Positions 7,901 through 17,200 of a stretch of DNA of 19,504 bases are shown here, one piece after another. Position numbers and translations under genes: made by a program. The notes beneath the pieces are model-generated. The model did not search any database and was not told the origin of the DNA. It saw only the letters and a list, made by a program, of their open reading frames with translations. The stretch covers positions 112,456-131,959 of the forward strand of contig MU646502.1 of the NCBI GenBank assembly GCA_026770585.1. The letters run 5' to 3'. The DNA comes from Baffinella frigidus. Taxonomy: Eukaryota > Cryptophyceae > Cryptomonadales > Baffinellaceae. The first letter of the stretch is position 1. The number at the start of each line of letters is the position of its first letter.

Positions 7901-10900
7901 AATGAAGCCTGATGAGAACGGTCCGGCCCATTTTGGCTCCTAAGTTGATAGATTTGTACCACGAATCAAGGATGTCAACTTAGGAATAGTCCGTCAAGAT
8001 GAAGCCTGAGGAGAACGGTCCGGCCCCTTTTCAAATGTTGATGTATTCACTTATCAAAGTTAACCTATCCACTTTCGTGCCGCTGTCGCAGTCTATTAGG
8101 TCTCACCAATTTGGTGGGCCCAGGCTCGTTTTTGCGCCAAATTTAACGGATTTGTACCACGAATCCAGAATGCCAACTTGTGAATAGTCCGTCAAGTTGA
8201 AGCCCTCCGAGAACGGCCCCTCTCTTTTCACTTGTCAAAGTCAACCTGTCCCCGTTCGTGGCACTGCCTCAGTCTATTTGGTCTCACCAATTTGGTGGAC
8301 CCAGGCTCGTTTTGCGCCAAAGTTGACGGATTTGTGCCACGAACCCAGAGCGTCAACTTGTGATTAGTCCGTTAAGATGAAGCAAGCGGAGAACGGTCCG
8401 CTCCCCTTCCAAGTTGCACTGTTTATGCTATGTTAGCTTGTGTTTGTGGCATGTTAGGGTGGTTGTTGCCATCTTAGCATAAAACCCATGCCTAACATAG
8501 CATAAAATTGATACGTTTTATTAATTTACCGAAATTAAATTGGCACGCGTGGGGTCGGCGTTCGTTACGCAAGCTTCCAGCCCTGATGGGCTTTTTGGGA
8601 CCTGAAGCGGATCAAATCCCCTCTACACTCACCCCTTTTTCAGACTTTGAAACATTTCAGGCCTCGAAAAGGGATTTGATCCGCTTCAGGGCCCAGGAAA
8701 GCTCTCCAGGGCTGGAAGCTTGCGTGACGAGCGTGCGGGGCGCTAATCTGCAAGGTGCGACCGCTCACGGACAGCCCGGCTCATTCCCGCGCGAAAGTTG
8801 ACGGATGTGTACCACGCGCCCAGGATGTCAACTTAAGCATAGTCCTTTTGCAGGGGTGCAAGGCGCGAGGGCGATGGGTGACACCCTTTAGATCTCACCC
8901 TACACCCTGAAGGGTCTCACCCTCAACCCTGACCCCGGCAGGGGTGCTGATCTGCAAGGTGCGGCCGCTGACCGACGCCGCCAAGCTGCTCAAGAAGCAC
9001 GACGTCATCCTCCAGGTGGATAAACCCTCCACCCTTTTTGCATGCGACCGGAAACTACGAGATTGTGTGCAGGGTGTTTTTTTCCTCAACATTCTGAAGT
9101 CAATTGTTGGATCACGACGTCATCCTCCAGGTGGATCAACCCTACCGCTGCCGAGCGAGAGGGGAACAGTCCATCTAAACGTAATCCATAGGCCCTACGG
9201 ATCAAACCCGTAGGGGCATAGGGGGTCGTGAATGCACGCCGCGAAGCTCCTCAAGAAGCACGACGTCATCCTCCAGGTGGGTAACCCCTCCACCCTTTTT
9301 TGCATGCGACCGGAAACTACGAGATTGTGTGTAGGGTGTTTTTTTTCTCAACATTCTGAAGTCAATTATTGGATTGCTTCTTAGGAAACACCCTACACAC
9401 AATCTCGTAGTTTCCGGGTCGCATGAAACCACCAGAAATTAATGGAAATATCGTTCCAATTTAGGACGACCGGACGGGCCCGCCTCAGACTTAACTGGTA
9501 CAAATTTAAAACTAAAGAGGTTTACAAGTGTTTTTTAGTGTTTTAGTCAGCATTGTTTTAAAATTTGTACCACGAAACTGTCCTAAATTGGAACGATATT
9601 CCCATGAAAATGGCATGTACAATTTATTTATATACTACACATCTACGGCGTGTATAATAGATGTATGGGCTACACATCTACGTCTAGGGTCTTTTCTGGC
9701 AGTAGTCTAATTCGTGAATGGACGCCTCGAAACTCCTCAAGAAACACGACGTCATCCTCGAGGTGCCTGTGAGCGCCTAGAAATTCATTTATTTTGCCTG
9801 TAAATCTACTTTATCTTGCCTATAAATCCTTTTATCTCGCCTATAAATCCTTTTATAACCGTCAAAGCTGACGGTTTAGTACCGGCCTCGTTAACTTTGC
9901 TGCCATAAAAGGCGTGTATAATAGATGTATGGATTGTTTATAATAGATGTATGGAGTGTACAACTACATGTAGAGTAAACCGACGTGTGAATGGACGTCT
10001 CGTCGATTCCTAAGTTGACATCCTTGATTCGTGGTACAAATCCGTCAACTTTGGCGCAAAAACGGCTCCTCAAGAAACACGACGTCATCCTCGAGGTGCT
10101 TATAAATCCATTTATCTTGCCTATGAATCCATTTGTCTTGCCCTATAAATCCATTTACAACCGTCAAAGTGGACGTCGTTCTCGAGGTGTGCTCCTCCTT
10201 GCCTCCACTTATAAATCGTCAACTTTAGTTTAGAACTCGTCAACTTTAGTTTAGAAACCGTCAACTTTAGTTCAGAAACCGTCAAGTTTAGTTTAGAAAC
10301 CGTCGATTTTGAGTGAACTGGCAAAGTTGACGGTTTAGTAACGGCATCGTCAACTTTACTGCCAGAAAGGGCTTTTGATTCGCCCTAACTCGACCTAGGC
10401 AGGTCGTAAGGCCCTACTGTTGAGCGTATGAGCCTACTCGCCACTTAAGTATCCCGGTACATCGAGGCCCTGAACCCAAAACCCTTAACACCCGGGATAC
10501 ACCCTAGACCCTATCTGAGGGTGGTGAGAGGTGGGCTCTGGGAGGCGACACGCGAGAGCAGAAAGATGCTCTAGAGAGTCACCTACCCAGAGTCATATAT
10601 CACCGAGTATACAACAGTATACGAAGATAAATTGTATCCCGATAAACCGAGGCCCTGAACCCCAAACCCTTAACACCAAACACATAACAGGTGGCTGGGC
10701 AGTCGCTGGGGAACGATGGGACGGTGTTGTTCCGGAACCGGGCGCGTTCTCTCCAGTTCTGGGTGTCCCTTCAGGATGCGCCAGTACTAACATGTGTGTT
10801 CCCTCAGGACGCGCCCGTACTAACCCAGGACGCGCCCGTACTAAGGCGGCCCTCTGTTTGCTGATGCGCGTATCCCGCTTGCTCTCACGCTCTCGACGGA

Positions 10901-11165
10901 GCAGGTGGACGGGCAGTCGCTGGGGAATGATGGGACCGTGTTGTTCCGGAACCGGGAGAGGATCTCGTTCGACTATGTCCTCTCGGGCAAGTTCGCGGGG
11001 GATAAGGTCTCACCCTAAACCCTACACCCAACACCCTACACCCTCAATCCTGCACCATGAACCCTGAACCCTGAACCCTGAACCCTGGACCCTGGACCCT
11101 GGACCCTGAACCCTGAATCCTAAATGATGTGAACCCCGAAACTCGAAACCCGAGACCCCACACCC

Positions 11166-11217
<52 letters not shown>

Positions 11218-14200
11218 CGGGAGAGGATCTCGTTCGACTATGTTCTCTCGGGCAAGTTCGCGGGGGATAAGGTGCATGAGAGCGACTCTTGGACCCCACA
11301 CCCTAAACCCTAAAGAATCAACCCTAAACCCTGAAGGGTCTCACCCTGAACCCTGAACCCTGAACCCTAAACCATAACCCCTAAACCCTAAACCATAAAC
11401 GCTCAACGAGGTGAGACTCTGAAACCCTAACCACATACGCCCCACGGGTACAGGTGGACATCGTGCTTCTTCGGGACGGCGAACGCCAGACGATCACTAT
11501 CGAGGCCCAACCTCTCAAGCACTTGGTACATCCTAAACCCTGAACCCTGAACCCACCCCACCGAACGCCAGACGATCACTGTCGAGGCCCAGCCCCTCAA
11601 GCACTTGGTACACCCTAAACCCTGAACCCTGAACCCACCCTAAACCCTGAACCCGGAACCCACCCCACCCCTACACCCTGAACCATAAAACCTAAAACCT
11701 GAACCCTAAACCCTAACTCTGAAACCCCAAGCCCTAAACCCCAAACAATAAAACGTAAAACATAAAACATAAAACATAAAACATAAACCCTGGGCCCGAA
11801 ACCACAAATCCCCAATCCCCAATCCCCAATCCCCAATCCCCAAACCCTAAACCCTGAACATTACCATGCCCAAATCAGGTACCGATCTAGCAGTACGACC
11901 TGCTCCCGCGCTACCTCATCCACGCGGGGCTTCACTCAGCCCCTAATATACGTCTCTTTTGGTATTGATATACGTCTCTCTCTTTGTAACATACGTCTCT
12001 CCGGGTATTGATATCCGTCTCTCTCTCCGTAACATACGATTCCTCCCGCCTCAGGTACCGATCCAGCAGTACGACCTGCTGCCGCGCTACCTCATCCATG
12101 CGGGGCTCGTCTTCACGCCCCTCTCGCAGCCCTACCTCCACGAGTACGGCGATGACTGGTGCACCCTCCCTCTCCCTCCCGGGGTTCGGGGCTTATCCCT
12201 TAAGTGCCCAGTAGGCTCACACGCCCTACCGTAGGGCCCTAGGACCTGCCTAGGACCTCAGGCCCCCAAATTTGGAGGCCTGGTCACTTAAGGGATAGGG
12301 TGTGGGGTTTCTCGGGGCTTCATCCCGGGGTTGAGGGATTAAGGTTTACAGCGTTGGCTTTCGGGCGTAGGGTGTAAGGGTGTAGGGTTGAGGGTTGAGG
12401 GTTGAGCGGTCATGGGGTAGATGCACGCTGGGCTAGTGTTTATGCCCCTCTCGCAGCCCTACCTTCACGAGTACGGCGATGACTGGTGCGCCACCTCCTC
12501 CTCGTTCAGTATAGGGTTTAGGGTTCAGGGTTCGGCCCTGCTTGGTGTGCGAGCGCACAACATCCCACACAGCGGTCTACAAAGGATTCGTGAATAACCC
12601 ACAAGCGATAAGACCTACGATCCTACGGTAGGCAATCCGTAGGGGCATTGGGGGGTTCCTACGGATAAGGTATCGGACATTCGGGCTTTTGCTGCCCGAA
12701 AATCCCTTCGTAGCCCGCTGTGTGGCAGGTTCAGGGAACCATACACCCGAACCCATGAATATATATGTGTGGAGTGGTCGATGTCACATCTTCAATGGCC
12801 TGTTCTCGCTTGGCATCAGATGCTTTACAGCAGACTCTTCAGCTACATCGGTTGCGTTACAGAAAGGTCTTCCCTCGCTGGAACAGCCCCGCCGGCAGGC
12901 TCGTGAACGCCCACGTGACCGGTCACGCGGACGCCGAAGCCAGACGGTCGGTCGTGACTGCCTTCTTGCGTTACAGAAACGTCTTTCCTCGCTGGCAAGT
13001 ACAGCACGTCGCCCTAAACCCTAAACCCTAAACCCTAAACCCTAAACCCTAAACCCTAAACCCTAAACCCTACACCCTACACCCTAAACCCTACACCCTA
13101 CACCCGAAACCCTGAACCCGGCGGCTGTGTGAGCGGGTGCTCTTCTGCTGAACCCTATTCTTCTAAACCCTAAACCTTGAACCTTAAACCCTAAACCCTA
13201 AACCCTACACTGGAGCCCTCCTGGAGTGTTCAGCCCTGCCTCCACGAGTAAGCGATACCTTAATCCCGCCAGGTATTATATTTAATTGCTCGAAACGCAT
13301 ACTTTTGGTATCATGTTCTGCCTGAAGTGGCCGAATTGGCAACTGCTGGCAACTTCTGACGCCAAAAGTATGCGTTTCGAGCAATTGAATGAAATACCTG
13401 GCGGGATGAAACTGGGGGCCTCCTCGCCCTTCCTCGTGGAGGAGTTGAGAGTGTGCACACTCTCGGTTGAGAGTCTGCACACTCTCAACGCTTTCTCCCT
13501 CTGGCAGGTACAACGTGTCCCCCCGGAGACTGTGCGAGCGGGCGCTCTTCTTCTAGTGTGTGTGTGGGGTGTAGGGTTGAGGGTTGAGGGTTGATGTGCC
13601 CCCCCCCCCGCCTCCTCGCCCTCCCAGCACTCTCTCAACGCTTTCTCCCTCTGGCAGGTACAACGAGTCCCCCCGGAGGTTGTGAGAGCGGGCACTCTTC
13701 CTGGAGCCCACCTAGCGTGTAGGGTTTCGGGTCTATCCCTGCCTCCACGAGTAAGGCGACGAGTGACGAGCTCCCGACCCCCACTGGGGCCTCTTTCCCG
13801 TGTTGTCTCTCTCAACCCTCCGCTAAACCCTCTCTCGCAGGGGCAACGTGTCGCCGCGGCGGCTGTGCGAGCGGGCGCTCTTCTTGGAGCAGAGGGGGCC
13901 TTCCACAACCTGTGTCCATGACCATAACCTGTCTTCACTCTGAACATCAGTTGCTTTACACGAGACGCTTGCCTCAGTTGCTTTACAAGGAGCGTCTCCG
14001 CTTTTACACGTAGCGTCTCGGTGTTGACTGAAATCGCTTGACGCTCGCAGGTACAACACGTCCCCCCGGAGGTTGTGCGAGCGGGCACTCTTCTTGGAAC
14101 AGCAGCGCGAGGGCCAGGAACTCGTCATCCTCTCTCAGGTTGCGAGCCCCTCGTATATTCCGGCGAGAGAAACGTATATTACGGAGAGAGAGACGGAGAG

Positions 14201-17200
14201 AAAGACGTATATCAATACCAAGAGAGACGTATATTAGGGGCAACGTGTCCCCCCAGAGGTTGTGTGAGCGGGCGCTGTTCCTGGAGCAGCAGCGTGAGGG
14301 CCAGGAACTCGTCATCCTTTCTCAGGTTGCGAGCCCCTCGTATATTCCGGAGAGAGGGAGACGTATATTACGGAGACAGAGAGTCGTATGTTACAGAGAG
14401 AGACGTATATTAACACCAAAAGAGACGTATATTAGGGGGCGCTCTTCTTGGAACAGCAGCGCGAGGGTCAGGAGCTCGTCATTCTTTCGCAGGTTGCGAG
14501 CCCCTCGTATATTCCGGCGAGAGAAACGTATATTACGGAGACAGAGAGACTATGTTACGTAGAGAGAAACGTATGATACGGAGACAGAGACGTACATCAA
14601 CACCAAAAGAGACGTATATTAGGGGGTGCTCTTCTTGGAGCAACAGCACGAGGGTCAGGAACAATCATTCTTTCCCAGGTTGCGAGCCCCCCCCCCCAAC
14701 TATTGATACCAAGTCTAAACCCTTAACTCCAAACCCTGAACCGAGAGAGAGAGAGTGTGTGATTTTTGATAACGCCAATCGAGGGAGAAAGATAGAGACA
14801 GCAGCGCGAGGGGCTGGCACTCCTAGCTCTGTCCCACTTTGATTTGGGCCCCTCATCAATTCGCCTCCCCCCCCCACTTCACATGTGAATTCCCTGGGGG
14901 GGGGGTAGCCTTGGAAATGGGGGGAGGGGGGGGGCGAATCGATGAGGAGCCCAAATCAAGTGGGGCAGAGCTAGAACTCGTCATTCTTTCTTTCTCAGGT
15001 AAACCCCCCGGTTCAATTACCGTCCCGAAAAAAAAACTGCCCGGTTTAGTCAACAGCAACCCCGGTTTTGTCAACTTTTGGGCGTGTGTGAGCAGGTGTT
15101 GCAGGAATTTCTGTAAGTTCAGTGGGCGTGTTAGCTGTCGCACTGGGCTTGCGGGGGCTTCACCACGCGCCCCGGGCGAGTGGGGGCTGCGATTGTCGCA
15201 CTGGGCGTTTGTTAACATGGATTTACGGAGCCGGGGGCGTTTGACCATAAAAACGCCTCCCTAGACAGAACTGTTTGGACCGCGCCAGACCCGGGTCTGG
15301 ACGTCGAAGCCAGACGGACGGTCGGTCGTGACTGCCTTGCGTGTTCCTTTTCCTAAAAGGCAGAAGGCGCGACGGCACTGCTTCGAGGGATGGTGGAACA
15401 GCCCCGCCGGCAGGCTCGTGAACGCCCGCGTGACCGGTCACGCGGACGCCGAAGCCAGACGGTCGGTCGTGACTGCCTTGCGTGTTCCTTTTCCTAAAAG
15501 GCAGAAGGCGCGACGGCACTGCTTCGAGGGATCCTAGGACCAAAACGTCTCGGCCTACGGTAGGGGGTCCTAGGCAATGCCGTAGGCCTAACTACCCCAT
15601 TAACTACCCCACGTCTCGGCAAACCGCTTAACTACCCCACGTCTCGGCAAACCGCTCATCAGTGAACACTCGAAGTGGGGGGCGTGTGTGCTCGAACTGG
15701 GGGGCGTGTGTGATCAGTGGAACTCCAACTGGGGGGCGTTCGTTACGGAAGCGTCCAGCCCTGAAACCTGTTTTTGGACCTGAAGCGGATCAAATCGCCT
15801 CTACCTCACCCCCTTTTTTTATTTCGTACCCCCTTTTTAGACTTTTTTGGAGCGTAGAGGCGATTTGAGCCGCTTCAGGGCCCAGCGAAGCGTCCAGAGC
15901 TCGACGGTTGCGAAACTAGCGTGTGTGATCAGTGGAACTCGAACTGGGGGGCGTGTGTCATCAGTGAACACTCGAACTGGGGGGCGTGTGTGAGCAGGTG
16001 CTGCAGGATGGCACCAACCACGGCTACGAGACCCTCTGCAACCTCCAGGTCCTCGCCCCCCGGGATTGTTCACTTGAATGATTTATTTTCTTTTTTTGAA
16101 AAAAATGTTCATTTATTTATTTTCTCATTTATTTATTTAAGGTCGAGAACCTGAAGCAGCTCGACCTAACCCCCAATCCCACACCTCCAAACCCAAAGCC
16201 CCAATCTCTAAAACCTAAACCCTAAACTCTTAACGCCTTAGAGATGATGGAGTGCAACGGGTCCAAGGTCGAGAACTCGAAGCAGCTTGAGGCCCTGACC
16301 ACCTAAACCCTGACCCCAATCAACTCCCATAATGGAGTGAAACAGCACTAAGCTGTACGAACTCAACAGGTACGATGTAGGGTCTTAACACTCGTAGGGT
16401 CTTAACACTTTTAGGGTCTACACTTAAGGTTCTTAACACCTTTGGGATCTGGACATGTGATGGCGTGCAACGGGACGAAGGTCGAGAACCTGAAGCAGCT
16501 CGACCTAACCCGAATCCCTAACCCCTAAACCCTAAATCCTAAACCCTAACCGTCAAACCCTAAACCCAAAAACCAAAACCCCTAATCCCCAAACCGTAAC
16601 CCTTAACCCCCCCGAAAGGTGATGGAGTGCAACGGGACGAAGGTCGAGAACCTGAAGCACCTCGACAGTCTCATCCGCCAGGCCGAGGAGAGCGATGCCG
16701 AATTCCAGGTCCCCATATTAGTACATTAGTATTTTTCGTATGTTAGTACATTCCGAAATAACGAAAGATTGGTGCAAGTTGACGGTTCTAGTAGAAAAAC
16801 GTTAACGTTTTTGAACCGCCAGGTAGAAGAGAGCGACGCCGAATTCCAGGCCCCCGCGCTAGACTGACGGGCGATTCTAAAGTTGACGTTTCTGAAGGTG
16901 GCGTTCAGGATCAACCTTTCGAAATCTAAAAAAATCCCCGGCACTCCTAAACCCCAATCCCTAAACCCCACACCCCAAACCCTAAACACCAAACCCTAAA
17001 CCCCAACCCCCAAACTCCAAACCCCAAACCCCAAACCCCAAACGCAAACGCAAACTCAAAAAAATAAAATATAAAAAAAATAATAATAAAAACCACAAAC
17101 CCCAAACAGACGTTCCTGCTCGAAGACAACCGATCGATGGTGCTGGAGACGAAGAAGGCGCGCGTCTCGCACCAGAGCATCCTCGCGCGTCACCGCATTT

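Larger units (their letters stand above)
9113..10186 (+). pseudogene. Echoes of exon 7 tail
   Basis: Copies end at 9130, 9276, 9762, 10095 and 10186. All contain ACGTC(A/G)T(C/T)CTC(C/G)AG followed by GTGG, GTGG, GTGC, GTGC or GTGT. Those at 9235-9276, 9721-9762 and 10065-10095 also keep CTCAAGAA(G/A)CACGACG. A head fragment (CTAATCTGCAAGGTGCG) is at 8743-8770. Confidence 0.8.

Noticed and set aside
10691-10746. Real first half of exon 8
   Set aside because: It lacks a donor at its end and the second copy (10905-11006) is complete with both splice sites.
13841-13896. Use of the copy at 13841 as the true exon 11
   Set aside because: It has a good acceptor but loses homology after LEQ, with no donor and no QELVILSQ.
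14139-14678. CRISPR-like array of direct repeats and spacers
   Set aside because: Repeats are about 90-200 bp, contain exon sequence and splice sites, and the locus is eukaryotic.
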